From positions 1 through 62,475 of the forward strand of contig CAYVJG010000016.1 in assembly GCA_964451785.1 (NCBI GenBank): a stretch of 62,475 nt of DNA. Reading direction: 5' to 3'. The position numbers and the translations under genes were made by a program. Shown here in pieces: positions 9,195 through 18,813 of this stretch (position 1 is its first letter; each line of letters starts with the position of its first letter). This DNA is from JAJYSO01 sp964451785 (lineage in GTDB: Bacteria; Bacteroidota; Bacteroidia; Flavobacteriales; Flavobacteriaceae). The notes beneath the pieces were generated by a model. It saw nothing but the letters and a program-made list of their open reading frames with translations. It ran no database searches and had not been told where the DNA came from.

Positions 9195-9611
9195 ATGATG
9201 AAGAAGACAAGGAGAAACCAAGTTATACGCTTTACAAGCCTGTGTTTATGTATCTTTTTAACCTCTTGTATTAGTGTAAATTTGGTAAAAAAAACAGGAG
9301 TTAAAGAGCTCCAATTCGGAGGTGGTGGAGGATTTACTGGACAAGAACAGCTCTATGTTTTAACAGCTGAAGGACAATTAATTTCAGGTGACCACGTCAT
9401 TAAGGAAGTTGACTTTAAAACTACGGAGCAACTTTTTAAACAAGCCCAAAAATTAAAAAACTACGTCTATAAAGATCCAGGCAATGTATATGGTTTTTTA
9501 ATCATTACAACCGTTGAAGGGTCAAATCGCATTATCTGGACAGCGCGCTCTCAAAGTTTAGATCCGCGTGTTGTTGAGCTCTACCACAATTTAAATTTAA
9601 TCACACACTAA
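9195..9611 (+). CDS. Hypothetical lipoprotein upstream of the M4 metalloprotease
   Basis: 138 residues. The lipobox FLTSC places the lipid-modified Cys at about residue 25, after a basic n-region. A Gly-rich loop (QFGGGGGFTGQEQLYVLTAEGQ) is followed by alternating strands and a helix. The fold is not recognised. Only 6 bases separate its stop from the protease start, so the two are almost surely one transcript. A role in handling or inhibiting the protease is conceivable but unproven. The start could be either of two adjacent Met codons (9195 or 9198). Confidence 0.75.
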   Translation: MMKKTRRNQVIRFTSLCLCIFLTSCISVNLVKKTGVKELQFGGGGGFTGQEQLYVLTAEGQLISGDHVIKEVDFKTTEQLFKQAQKLKNYVYKDPGNVYGFLIITTVEGSNRIIWTARSQSLDPRVVELYHNLNLITH

Positions 9612-9617
9612 ACTTAT

Positions 9618-12203
9618 ATGAAATACAACTATTTAAAAGTTTTAGGACTAGCTGGTGCTTTACTAAGTACTCCTTTAACTTTTGCTCAAACCCACACAAA
9701 CAACACACCTGAGATTTCCACTACAAAGGGCTCTTTTTATGTCAATTTAAAGCAAAAAACTCTAGCCTTAAACAGTTTAGCTGCTACAGAAGCCCCTCAA
9801 CTCAATCAACTATTTCAACTCGATAAAGGATTTAGTTTTCAACGCATTTCTAGCAAATCTGACAACTTAAACTTTACACACACCAGCTTTCAGCAACGCT
9901 ATAAAGGCTATCCTGTAGAAGGTTATATGGTAATGTTTCACGCAAAAAATGGCAAAGCCATCAGCATGAATGGCCGTATTGCAAACTTTAGGCCCATTAA
10001 CACACAGGTTAACATTAATGCCGCTGAGGCTTTAGTTTTAGCTAAACAAGCTGCAGGAGTTTCTCAACTTATTACTGAAGATTTACCGCAATTAGTTATT
10101 GTTTCACATCCTGAAGGCGATGGATTTGTGGCTAATCTGGTTTATAAAGTACGCATCAATTCTGCTCATCCTTTTAAGATGGTTAATGTTTATGTAGATG
10201 CTAAAACAGGAAAAATTGACCATGAAATAAATTTGGTGCAACACGCCCAAACCCCAGGCCAGGGTCAAACCTTATACAGTGGTGTACAAGCTATAAATGT
10301 CACCCAACAAGACAGCCTTTTTGTATTGATTGACAGCACGCGAAATATTCACACCTACAATGCAGTAACTGGTTACAGTATTGGGTATAACGGAATTATA
10401 GGCGCAAGTGAATTTTACAGTTCTACAAGTGATTTTTCAGGTCTACACACTTTAGATTCAATTCAATTGACTAGCTTACCACAAACCTGGTTAGATACTA
10501 TTGTAGACAGTACTGCGCAACACAAATTGTATATTAAAATTTTAAAAGACGGTAGTGAAATTTACTCTTCAGCATATGAAGATGCTGATTTCCCACTGAC
10601 GTTTAAACAACTCAATTTAACCTTATTTCACGGCGATTATAGTCTTGAAATCTGGAATCACCAATCTATTGGTGCCGATGATTACGCCGGTAGTTTTACC
10701 CTAAACACAGCAACAGGCTCACATCAAATCGACACTTTAGAAACTGCCGCTAATTACACCATAGACAGTAAACCTAATCCAGCAATAGATGTGCACTGGG
10801 GCATGGCTACTACTCTTGATTTTTATGAAGAAACCTTCAATCGCGATAGCTATGACGACAATGGCTCTATAGTTAAGCAATATGTTGGGGTCACTAATGC
10901 TATGCTTCCAGGTGCAGGTTTTCCTAACAATGCCGCAGCTCTTCGTGCGCCCTTTAACTTTATGGTATATGGCCTAGGTGATGGGGAACTAATGAATCCT
11001 ATCGTAGCCCTTGATGTTGAAGGACACGAATTTACACACATGGTTATTGACAATAACGGAAGTGGTGGGCTAACTTATATGGGAGAATCAGGAGCTTTAA
11101 ACGAATCATTCGCCGATATCATGGGAACCTGCGTTGAGTTTTTCTCTGACGTTAATCCTGATTGGCAAATAGGTGCAGGCGTGTTAATTGGTGCTGATCA
11201 AATGCGTTCTATGTCTAATCCGAGTTCATGGAACAACATGACACCACAACCTGATACTTATGAAGGAACCTATTGGATAGATCCAGATTCATATTATGAC
11301 AATGGTGGCGTTCACATCAATAGCGGGGTTCAAAATTATTGGTTTTACCTACTTTCAGAAGGCGGGTCTGGCACCAATGACAATAACGATGCCTACAATG
11401 TCACTGGTTTAGGAATCGAAAAAGCTCAAAAAATAGCTTACCGCAGTTTGATGAATTATTTACCTACCAATGCCTCATACCTCGATGCCTATCACGGTTC
11501 ACTACAAGCTACAGCCGATCTTTATGGCAATCCTTCTGCTGAGTATTCAACAGTGGAGCAAGCTTGGTTTGCTGTGGGTGTAGGTCACAATCCTAATGTG
11601 AATGAAAACTGCCAAGGCACACTCACCTTAACAGAACAAACAGGAACATTTAACGATGGTAGCAATGCTGAAAATTATCCGAACAACAGTAGCTGTAGCT
11701 GGTTAATTCAACCTGAAAATACAGTGAGCATAAACTTGACTTTTACACAGTTTAATACAGAATCAGATCTTGATAAAGTGATTGTGTATGATGGAGCCGA
11801 TGCTTCAGCGCCTGTTTTAGGAACTTTCTCTGGTGATTCAATTCCTACTGAAGCGCTCATCTCTACTACCGGTAGTATGTATATTGAATTTTTCAGTAAT
11901 GATTCGCTTACTGCTCCAGGTTGGGAAGCCTATTATGAAGGAACGCTTAATGTCAACGAGGCTACGATGCAGCAACAACTGCGCGTTTATCCTAATCCGA
12001 CAAATGGCGTATTTACTATTGAATCTAACTTAGGTGAAGCCGTTCAATTTGAGTTGTACAATGTGTTAGGGCAACGTGTACGCGCATCACAAACTCTACA
12101 AAACGACACTCAAGTTAATGTTAGTGATCTTGAATCGGGAGTTTATTTTATTCAATTCCATTCAGGAGCAACAACACACACTGAAAAGTTGATTGTAAAA
12201 TAA
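9618..12203 (+). CDS. Secreted M4 (thermolysin-like) metalloprotease with CUB and T9SS sorting domains
   Basis: 861 residues. Signal peptide 1-23. Prodomain with FTP and PepSY regions (to about 210, ending DAKTGKIDHEINLVQ). An extra beta domain at about 225-370. Catalytic M4 domain at about 385-665 with HEFTH (zinc ligands His470 and His474, catalytic Glu471), GALNESFADIMG (zinc ligand Glu496) and GGVHINSG (the active-site His region). CUB domain at about 675-780 (from NCQGTLTLTEQTG). Type A T9SS domain at about 790-861 (LRVYPNPTNG...GVYFIQFHSG). A zymogen: exported, moved through the outer membrane by the type IX system and processed. Likely role is degradation of external protein. Confidence 0.95.
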   Translation: MKYNYLKVLGLAGALLSTPLTFAQTHTNNTPEISTTKGSFYVNLKQKTLALNSLAATEAPQLNQLFQLDKGFSFQRISSKSDNLNFTHTSFQQRYKGYPVEGYMVMFHAKNGKAISMNGRIANFRPINTQVNINAAEALVLAKQAAGVSQLITEDLPQLVIVSHPEGDGFVANLVYKVRINSAHPFKMVNVYVDAKTGKIDHEINLVQHAQTPGQGQTLYSGVQAINVTQQDSLFVLIDSTRNIHTYNAVTGYSIGYNGIIGASEFYSSTSDFSGLHTLDSIQLTSLPQTWLDTIVDSTAQHKLYIKILKDGSEIYSSAYEDADFPLTFKQLNLTLFHGDYSLEIWNHQSIGADDYAGSFTLNTATGSHQIDTLETAANYTIDSKPNPAIDVHWGMATTLDFYEETFNRDSYDDNGSIVKQYVGVTNAMLPGAGFPNNAAALRAPFNFMVYGLGDGELMNPIVALDVEGHEFTHMVIDNNGSGGLTYMGESGALNESFADIMGTCVEFFSDVNPDWQIGAGVLIGADQMRSMSNPSSWNNMTPQPDTYEGTYWIDPDSYYDNGGVHINSGVQNYWFYLLSEGGSGTNDNNDAYNVTGLGIEKAQKIAYRSLMNYLPTNASYLDAYHGSLQATADLYGNPSAEYSTVEQAWFAVGVGHNPNVNENCQGTLTLTEQTGTFNDGSNAENYPNNSSCSWLIQPENTVSINLTFTQFNTESDLDKVIVYDGADASAPVLGTFSGDSIPTEALISTTGSMYIEFFSNDSLTAPGWEAYYEGTLNVNEATMQQQLRVYPNPTNGVFTIESNLGEAVQFELYNVLGQRVRASQTLQNDTQVNVSDLESGVYFIQFHSGATTHTEKLIVK

Positions 12204-12227
12204 ACAATCTCAAATTTATTACTATAT

Positions 12228-12261
12228 TCCCTTTTAGAATTTTCTGAAAGGGATTTTTTTT
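12228..12261 (+). terminator. Intrinsic terminator of the M4 protease gene
   Basis: Stem of 11 bp (12228-12238 with 12243-12253, one T-G wobble), 4-base loop, then eight T. It lies 24 bases after the protease stop and 14 bases before the next start. Confidence 0.85.
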
Positions 12262-12274
12262 AATTATCAATCCA

Positions 12275-12981
12275 ATGTCAAAAACACTGATTATTATCTC
12301 TGATTTATGGGGATTTGCCCAAGCCGATTGGATTAAGGTCTATTTAGATAGATTGCAACCTCATTATATCATACGGCTTTACGATACCCAAAAATTAGCA
12401 CAGCTTCCGACTTATTTAACAACAGAAGAAGCTTTACACAACCGATTTACAAAAGGCGGCGGACTCACCAAAGCGGTTTTTCAGCTACTCCGTTCAGAAA
12501 AGAAATATAGTGATGATTCTGTAAGCGTACTGGGCTTTAGCATCGGCGGCACTATTGCTTGGCAAGCTGCTTTACAAGGACTTAATACAACTGAGTTATG
12601 GTTAGTTTCTGCTACTAGATTGCGTTATGAAATGCAAAAACCAAACGGAACGCTCAATTTATTTTACGGCGCTGATGATGTGTACAAACCACAAGAGGTG
12701 TGGTTTAAAAAATTAGACCTCGCTCCTCCCGTGCTCTTCAACAAAAATGGGCATGAATTTTATCGTAATACCCTTCATGCTCAACTCATCTGNNNNNNNN
12801 NNNNNNNNNNNNNNNNNNNNNNNNNNNNNNNNNNNNNNNNNNNNNNNNNNNNNNNNNNNNNNNNNNNNNNNNNNNNNNNNNNNNNNNNNNNNTCAACAAA
12901 AATGGGCATGAATTTTATCGTAATACCCTTCATGCTCAACTCATCTGTTCGTCGATTTTAGACTTTAAAACCAAGCATTAG
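12275..12981 (+). CDS. Small alpha/beta hydrolase, interrupted by an artificial assembly gap
   Basis: Read up to the gap this is 173 residues: ISDLWGF at the start, nucleophile elbow GFSIGG, LNLFYGADDVYKPQ (acid region) and NKNGHEFYR (probable catalytic His). The 55 bases before the N-run (12738-12792) recur exactly after it (12893-12947). Collapsing the duplicate and the Ns gives an uninterrupted frame of 184 codons ending LICSSILDFKTKH and TAG at 12979-12981. The frame after the Ns as printed is shifted, so any tail read through the Ns is not real. Cytosolic, substrate unknown. The corrected end overlaps the convergent gene by 17 bases. Confidence 0.75.
12738..12947. other. Assembly gap (100 N) between 55-bp identical flanks
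   Basis: Ns fill 12793-12892. Positions 12738-12792 and 12893-12947 are identical. A fixed-size N run with a 55-base terminal overlap looks like two contigs that share a k-mer-sized end and were scaffolded instead of joined. The true sequence is then 155 bases shorter. Confidence 0.9.
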
Positions 12982-13807
12982 CTTCCCCATAATTAGGAGA
13001 AGATGTTAACAAACTTTCCCAATTATCAGTGGTTTTCAACTCACTAGCTATTTTAGTCAGCAGATTCATACTCGCCAATATAGGTCTGCTTCCTACGCTA
13101 ATTCTATCAACTTTAAGTGTTTTTAGCTTTTTAACGGACAAGCTATCTGTCATTAAAATATTGAGTGGTAAATCAATCGCCTTTTTTAAGGCCTTAACGG
13201 TTTGTTCATCTTTTACAAAAGGCACAAAAATGCCGTCAGCTCCAGCTTGTTTAAAAGCATTTGCTCGTTTTACAGATTCTTCTAACTTACGATCTATGTC
13301 TCCAGTTGTATACATCATAGCGTCAGTACGGGCATTAATAAACAAGTTCACCCCTTTATCTAACGCTGTCTGTTTGGCTACTTTTAGCAATTCGCTTTGT
13401 TGCACAACACTTACCAAATCACCTTGTGTACTATCGCCATCTTCTAAATTAACACCTACAACACCGACTTCAATAAGGCGAGTTATAAACTGTTTAAATT
13501 TAGTCAAATCATTGCGGTAGTAGCCCGCTTCAACATCAGCCGTCACCGGTACTTCAACACTTTGAGCGATTCGACCTAACACGCGTAACATTAATTCAGT
13601 CGGAATCTGTTCTCCATCTTGATAACCACAACTCCAAGATATACCTGAACTTGTAGTTGCTATAGCTTGAAAATCAGCATTTTCAAATAATTTAGCCGAC
13701 ACGCAATCCCAAACATTAGGCAATACCAAGGTATTAGAAGCTTGATGCAATTGATTTAATTTTTCGGCTAATTGACTCTGTTTATGAGGATTAAATGAAT
13801 AGTTCAT
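12965..13807 (-). CDS. PEP mutase / isocitrate lyase superfamily protein
   Basis: 280 residues with the phosphoenolpyruvate mutase/isocitrate lyase barrel: LVLPNVWDCVSAKLFE, AIATTSSGISWSCGYQDGE, VPVTADVEAGY (metal-binding Asp/Glu region), VNLEDG, LFINARTDAMM, AGADGIFVPFV. Family members cleave or form C-C or P-C bonds of oxaloacetate-, methylisocitrate- or phosphonate-like acids. The KKCG loop typical of isocitrate lyase is absent; a CGYQDG segment lies near the position of the active-site loop. A 2-oxo-acid hydrolase or carboxyphosphonate mutase-like activity is possible; the substrate cannot be told. Confidence 0.85.
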   Translation of the reverse strand: MNYSFNPHKQSQLAEKLNQLHQASNTLVLPNVWDCVSAKLFENADFQAIATTSSGISWSCGYQDGEQIPTELMLRVLGRIAQSVEVPVTADVEAGYYRNDLTKFKQFITRLIEVGVVGVNLEDGDSTQGDLVSVVQQSELLKVAKQTALDKGVNLFINARTDAMMYTTGDIDRKLEESVKRANAFKQAGADGIFVPFVKDEQTVKALKKAIDLPLNILMTDSLSVKKLKTLKVDRISVGSRPILASMNLLTKIASELKTTDNWESLLTSSPNYGEANAWF

Positions 13808-14092
13808 CGGGAATATTTTTTACTAAAGGTATGACGTTTAAATTTATTTTGACACAGAAAGTGAATTTAATACCGTATGGACAAATTATAAATCGGGCTA
13901 AAAAATAATTCTAATTAGTATAAATTATATAAAAACAGGTAGTCTTAACTTATGACAAGAGTGCTCTAAAACTCAACTACCTTCCTACCAATCTTTATAT
14001 ACTTTTTAGGATACTACCTACTACCGGGATAGTATCACTTTTAAACATGATATCAACAAATCAGCCTTCCTATCTGCAATTTAGGGAAATAA
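13808..14092. other. Intergenic region upstream of the PEP mutase-like gene
   Basis: AT-rich, non-coding, between the start of the PEP mutase-like gene and the terminator of the efflux operon. A perfect direct structure or RNA was not seen. It must hold the PEP mutase promoter on the minus strand. Confidence 0.35.
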
Positions 14093-14118
14093 AAAAATCG
14101 GCCAATTGGCCGATTTTT
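14093..14118 (-). terminator. Terminator of the RND efflux operon
   Basis: A perfect 26-bp palindrome (arms AAAAATCGGCCAA / TTGGCCGATTTTT) 19 bases past the tolC-like stop. It carries a T-tract in both directions. Confidence 0.85.
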
Positions 14119-14136
14119 ATAATGTATTTTCAGCGT

Positions 14137-15603
14137 TTATTCTTCCCAACCACCACCTAGAGCGCGGTAAAGTTGAACCTGTTCGGTCAGTAATTTTGCC
14201 TTAGTGCGCACCAAGTTTAATTCGATATCCATCGCCTCTGATTGTGCTGTAATGACTTCTAGATAGGTGGCATAACCTGCTCTAAACAACATCCGTGAAT
14301 TATTTAAAGCTTTTTCTGCAACCATCTGCTTAACGGTAGCGATATCTAATTGTTCTTCAAGCTTGTCGAGTGAAACTAAGGTATTACGAATATCGACAAT
14401 AGCTGTATACACATTGCGTTGAAAATTAATTTCGGCTTGGTCGCGTTTCAATTTGGCCACTTTGTAAGCTGTCGTCAATTTTCCGCCGTTAAATATTGGA
14501 GCAGTTAATCCCCCAACGATACCGCCGAGAAGTGATCCTGGAATATCAAACCAATTTTGAGGCAATACACTTTCAACTCCCCCTTCAATAGAAATTGTCA
14601 AATTAGGAAATCTATTAGCTTGTGCTACGCCAACATTTGCATTTGCCGCTGTAAGTTCATAACGAGACATCAATACATCCGGGCGATTTTGAACGAGGTA
14701 CAGCGGTAATTCATTAACCGTATTGTACATTGAATCATTAGCCATCAAATTTACTCCTCTATGAATATCACCTGGTAATTTTCCAATAATTAACCGCAAA
14801 TTATTTTGTTGAATGGCGATTTGTTCTTCCAATTCAGAAATCAAGGTTGACGCTTCAAGAACCTGCGTTTGTGATTGTTGTACAGCTAGAGCTGTCACAT
14901 CCCCAGCTGTATAGAGTAATTTAATCATCTGTAAGGTACTGTCGCGAAAACGATGATTGCGCTTGGCAACATCTAGCTGTTCATCGAGCATCAACAATGA
15001 ATAATAATCTTCAGCTATAGTAGCTACAAGTTCCGTTTGCAACAAACGACGCGCCACATTAGACTCTTGATATAGAGCTTCGGCTGCGCGTTTTTGATTT
15101 CTAAACTTTCCCCAGAGTCCGATTTCCCAATCGAGAATTGCCGAGCTTTTAACATTGTTAGTACTGATATAAAAATCTTCAGGTGGTGTTTTCCCTTCGT
15201 GATCATACCAATCTGTTTCGGCACCAGAACTTGAATTATGCGAATTCCACTCGCGTTCAATTTCAAAGATATTGAGGTTTAGACTCGGCAGAAAATTAAG
15301 TTTAGATTGCTTGTAATAAGCATTGTTAATATCGATTTCTTTATCTGCGATACGCAACTCAAAGTTGTGTTCAAACCCTTGATCTATCAAGTTATTGAGT
15401 ACCGTATCTTTAAAAAACTCTTGCCATGGAATCAAGGTTGAATCTAAATTTTGAGACACCGAATCAGGCAGATGAAATTCATCAGGTAAATCTAAATCGG
15501 TTATTGAATATTGTTGTTTTACGCGGCAAGCAGTCATCACCAACACACAAGCCACTACTATGATATATCTAGAACGTATACGCATCTCTTTAGTGTTTTT
15601 CAT
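14137..15603 (-). CDS. RND efflux outer-membrane factor (TolC/NodT family lipoprotein)
   Basis: 488 residues from ATG 15603. Lipoprotein signal (VVACVLVMTAC), then two repeats of the outer-membrane efflux protein fold with long coiled-coil helices (LDWEIGLWGKFRNQKRAAEA..., LYTAGDVTALAVQQSQ..., second repeat from TAANANVGVAQANRFPNL). It forms the outer-membrane channel of the tripartite pump. An ATG at 15630 would give a poor signal peptide and a 41-base overlap. ATG 15603 (14-base overlap with the pump gene stop) or ATG 15585 (just after it) fits better. Translation is probably coupled to the pump gene. Confidence 0.9.
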   Translation of the reverse strand: MKNTKEMRIRSRYIIVVACVLVMTACRVKQQYSITDLDLPDEFHLPDSVSQNLDSTLIPWQEFFKDTVLNNLIDQGFEHNFELRIADKEIDINNAYYKQSKLNFLPSLNLNIFEIEREWNSHNSSSGAETDWYDHEGKTPPEDFYISTNNVKSSAILDWEIGLWGKFRNQKRAAEALYQESNVARRLLQTELVATIAEDYYSLLMLDEQLDVAKRNHRFRDSTLQMIKLLYTAGDVTALAVQQSQTQVLEASTLISELEEQIAIQQNNLRLIIGKLPGDIHRGVNLMANDSMYNTVNELPLYLVQNRPDVLMSRYELTAANANVGVAQANRFPNLTISIEGGVESVLPQNWFDIPGSLLGGIVGGLTAPIFNGGKLTTAYKVAKLKRDQAEINFQRNVYTAIVDIRNTLVSLDKLEEQLDIATVKQMVAEKALNNSRMLFRAGYATYLEVITAQSEAMDIELNLVRTKAKLLTEQVQLYRALGGGWEE

Positions 15604-18600
15604 TGTTAAACTTTGCTTTAACCTTTTCATCTAAAGTTTTAAAGATGATAAAGAGTACGGGGACGATAAAGATTCCGAAAATCACTCCCGAAATCATTCC
15701 GCCGGCAGCTGAAAAACTAATTGAATGGTTTCCTTGAGCAGAAGGACCTACTGTCCACATCAATGGCACCAATCCAGCAACAAAGGCTAGTGAGGTCATT
15801 AAAATAGGACGTAAGCGCAAACGCGCACCTTCAATTGCCGATTCAAATATACTGTGTCCGGCCTGCCTGTGTTGTACCGAAAATTCAACAACCAAAATTG
15901 CATTTTTAGCCAATAATCCAATCAGCATAATCAATCCTACTTGAGCGTAAATATTATTTTGTAAACCAACCAGATTAATCACCGCAAACACTCCTATTAA
16001 CCCAACAGGGATAGACAATAATATTGACATAGGAAGGATATAACTTTCATATTGAGCTGATAGTAAAATGTATACAAATACAATACTCATTAACAATATA
16101 AAGGCCGTTTGTCCACTTGATTTCTGTTCCTCTAGACTCATGCCTGTCCATTCAATTTGGTAATTTCCAGGTAGTTTTTCTAGAGCGAGTGCATTAACTT
16201 TTTCCATGGCGTCACCTGAGCTAAAGTCTTCACCTGGTTGTGCATTAACTTCAACCGAATTAAACAAGTTGTAACGTGTTACAATCTCAGGGCCAAAAGT
16301 TTTCACTAATTTAACCAAAGTATTAACCGGCACCATATCGCCAGTGGCATTGCGCACAAAAATATTACTCATCGATTCGGGCGCTTCTGTATATTTAGGA
16401 TCTCCCTGTAGATAAACTCTATTGAGGCGGTTTAACAAGTTAAATTCACTAACACGTAAACGCGAATAATAAGCTCTAATCGCATTCATCATATCCTTGA
16501 CATTAACTCCCATCACTTTAGCTTTATCGCGATCTACAATGAGTTCATATTGTGGAAAATTAGCTTGAAAGGTTGTTGAGGCTTGTTGAATTTCAGGAGT
16601 TTTATTTAATTCAGCAATAAAATCATTTGCTACAGCTCCTAGGGTTTGTATATCTCCGGCTAATTTATCTTCAATCACAAATTGCAAACCAGATTGCTCT
16701 CCAAAACCCTGTACCGTAGGGCGTGTAAACACAGTTATTGACGCACCTGTAATTTGACTTAAATCAGCCCGAATAGTATCCATAAAGGCGTGAATATCTT
16801 TAATACCTTTGCGCTGGGCTTGAGGATACATATTGATATAGCCTAAAGCATAAGATGAGCTCGTTGTTCCATCAATACCATTATATCCGGCAGAGCTTGA
16901 CATACTCATAATTTCATCGTGTTCTTGTAAAATTCCTAAAGCCTCATGCAAGACTTCTTTGGTACGCATCAAAGAAGAACCCGGAGGTAACTTTAAAGTA
17001 TACATAATAAACCCGTCATCTTCATTAGGAATAAAAGCTGTAGGCGTAAACTTCATAGCCAAGAAGCCGATTCCTGAGATAACGATAAGACCGAGTAAGG
17101 CCAATTTGCGTTTTTTACATAATTTGACGACCACTTTGATATACCGATCTGTCATCTTATCAAAAAAGGTATTAAAAGCTACAAAGCACAAATCTAAAAC
17201 TGACTTAGCCTTTGCCTTAGTCGATAATTTTGGAGGAGTTTCTGCCATTCCTTCTTTATTATCTTCCACACTATCATGTCGGCGCAAAAACAAAGCGCAT
17301 AAAGCTGGAGATAAGGTCAAGGCATTCAAAGCCGAAATACCAATGGCAGTTGCTAAGGTATAGGCAAACTGTCTATAAAACACACCGGAGGGACCTTCCA
17401 TAAACCCTATAGGTAAAAACACCGCCGCCATAACCATTGTTATCGACAAAATGGCTGGTGTAATCTCTTCCATAGTTTCTACAGTAGCTTCACGTGGACT
17501 CAAATCGGTGGTGTCCATTTTATGAAAAACAGCTTCAACCACCACAATAGCATCGTCAACTACAATACCAATAGCCAGCACCAGCGCAAACAAGGTCAGT
17601 ACATTTATGGAAAATCCTAACAAATAAATAAAGAAGAACGTACTCACCAAAGATACCGGAATAGCAATGGCTGGAATTAACGTAGCCCTGAGGTTTTGTA
17701 AGAAAATAAATACAATAATAAATACCAAGATAAAGGCTTCAATCAAAGTGTGCACCACTTGAGATATGGAGCCATCAATTTGCTCACGAATACTATAAGA
17801 AACATCGTATTTAATGCCAGAGGGAAAACTTTTAGAGAGTTCTTCCATTTTTTGACGTATAGCAATATCTATTTCGCGTGCATTTGACCCACTGTTTTGT
17901 GTAATATTCATCACCACACCAGGCACACCGTCAACACGGTTTTCACTATTGTCATTTGAAGCACTTAATTCAATTTTGGCCACATCTTTAAGCCGCAGAA
18001 TAGAACCATCAGGATTTGTTTTGACAACGACATTTCCAAACTCTTCAGGAGAGTTGTAACGACCAGCATAGGTAATTACTGTTTGAAAAGCCTGATCAGA
18101 ATATTGCCCAAACTGACCAGGGGCTATGGCAAAGTTTTGGTTATCTAAAGCCTTATTAACATCACTTGGCACCAAACCATAAGCCTTCATTTTATTTGGG
18201 TTTAGCCAAATCTTCATAGCGTAGTTTCGACCTCCAATACGCGAAACCCCTGCAACCCCATCAATTCGCAAGAGCTCTCTATCGATTTGTTGTTTGACAA
18301 AAAACTGCAAAAAGGTTTCGTCAAAAGCCGGATCATCGCTATACAACCTCAAAGTCATAATAGTTCCGGTTTGTCTAGGAGTTACAGTTACCCCATCATT
18401 AACCACCTCGGCAGGAAGGTCAGTAGAAGCTGAAGAAACACGAGTTTGTACATTTACTGCAGCTTGATTAGGGTCTGTTCCTTGTTTAAAGTAGACATTA
18501 ACTGTACCACTTCCTGTGGAAGCACTAGATTTGATATAGGTCATATCTTGCACCCCATTGATCCGCTCTTCTAAAGGCATGAGGACACCTGTAGCGATGG

Positions 18601-18766
18601 TTTCTGCATTTGCACCTGCATAAGAGGCCGATACAGATACACTAGGCGGTGCAATTTCTGGAAAACGAGTAATAGGCAACTTTAATATCCCGATCAGCCC
18701 TAAGAGGACAAACAACAAAGAAATAACCGTTGCCAATACTGGTCTGTTGATAAACTTTTTTAACAT
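15590..18766 (-). CDS. RND multidrug efflux pump, HAE1 family (AcrB/MexB-like)
   Basis: 1058 residues, normal for the family. Twelve membrane helices with two large periplasmic loops. The N-terminus MLKKFINRPVLATVISLLFV is typical, and GIVVDDAIVVVEAV carries the proton-relay pair Asp404-Asp405 (AcrB Asp407/408). LKLPPGSSL... and the second-half repeat SAQYESYILPMSI are as expected. It takes amphiphilic drugs, bile salts or solvents from the inner-membrane outer leaflet and sends them through the TolC-like factor, driven by protons. Middle gene of a three-gene operon (adaptor 18814-20040 first). Substrate range cannot be told. Confidence 0.95.
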   Translation of the reverse strand: MLKKFINRPVLATVISLLFVLLGLIGILKLPITRFPEIAPPSVSVSASYAGANAETIATGVLMPLEERINGVQDMTYIKSSASTGSGTVNVYFKQGTDPNQAAVNVQTRVSSASTDLPAEVVNDGVTVTPRQTGTIMTLRLYSDDPAFDETFLQFFVKQQIDRELLRIDGVAGVSRIGGRNYAMKIWLNPNKMKAYGLVPSDVNKALDNQNFAIAPGQFGQYSDQAFQTVITYAGRYNSPEEFGNVVVKTNPDGSILRLKDVAKIELSASNDNSENRVDGVPGVVMNITQNSGSNAREIDIAIRQKMEELSKSFPSGIKYDVSYSIREQIDGSISQVVHTLIEAFILVFIIVFIFLQNLRATLIPAIAIPVSLVSTFFFIYLLGFSINVLTLFALVLAIGIVVDDAIVVVEAVFHKMDTTDLSPREATVETMEEITPAILSITMVMAAVFLPIGFMEGPSGVFYRQFAYTLATAIGISALNALTLSPALCALFLRRHDSVEDNKEGMAETPPKLSTKAKAKSVLDLCFVAFNTFFDKMTDRYIKVVVKLCKKRKLALLGLIVISGIGFLAMKFTPTAFIPNEDDGFIMYTLKLPPGSSLMRTKEVLHEALGILQEHDEIMSMSSSAGYNGIDGTTSSSYALGYINMYPQAQRKGIKDIHAFMDTIRADLSQITGASITVFTRPTVQGFGEQSGLQFVIEDKLAGDIQTLGAVANDFIAELNKTPEIQQASTTFQANFPQYELIVDRDKAKVMGVNVKDMMNAIRAYYSRLRVSEFNLLNRLNRVYLQGDPKYTEAPESMSNIFVRNATGDMVPVNTLVKLVKTFGPEIVTRYNLFNSVEVNAQPGEDFSSGDAMEKVNALALEKLPGNYQIEWTGMSLEEQKSSGQTAFILLMSIVFVYILLSAQYESYILPMSILLSIPVGLIGVFAVINLVGLQNNIYAQVGLIMLIGLLAKNAILVVEFSVQHRQAGHSIFESAIEGARLRLRPILMTSLAFVAGLVPLMWTVGPSAQGNHSISFSAAGGMISGVIFGIFIVPVLFIIFKTLDEKVKAKFNNEKH

Positions 18767-18813
18767 ACGTTTTTAAGCTTAAATGAATTAAACAAAATAG
18801 ATTGGTTTGGTTG

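Noticed and set aside
12793..12961. Protein tail read through the Ns of the hydrolase gene
   Set aside because: Out of frame after the gap; duplicates the preceding codons in another frame.
13029..13520. 163-residue frame opposite the PEP mutase-like gene
   Set aside because: Shadow frame; the opposite strand has all family motifs.
16959..17363. 134-residue frame opposite the RND pump gene
   Set aside because: Antisense shadow of a clear pump gene; no start context or family.
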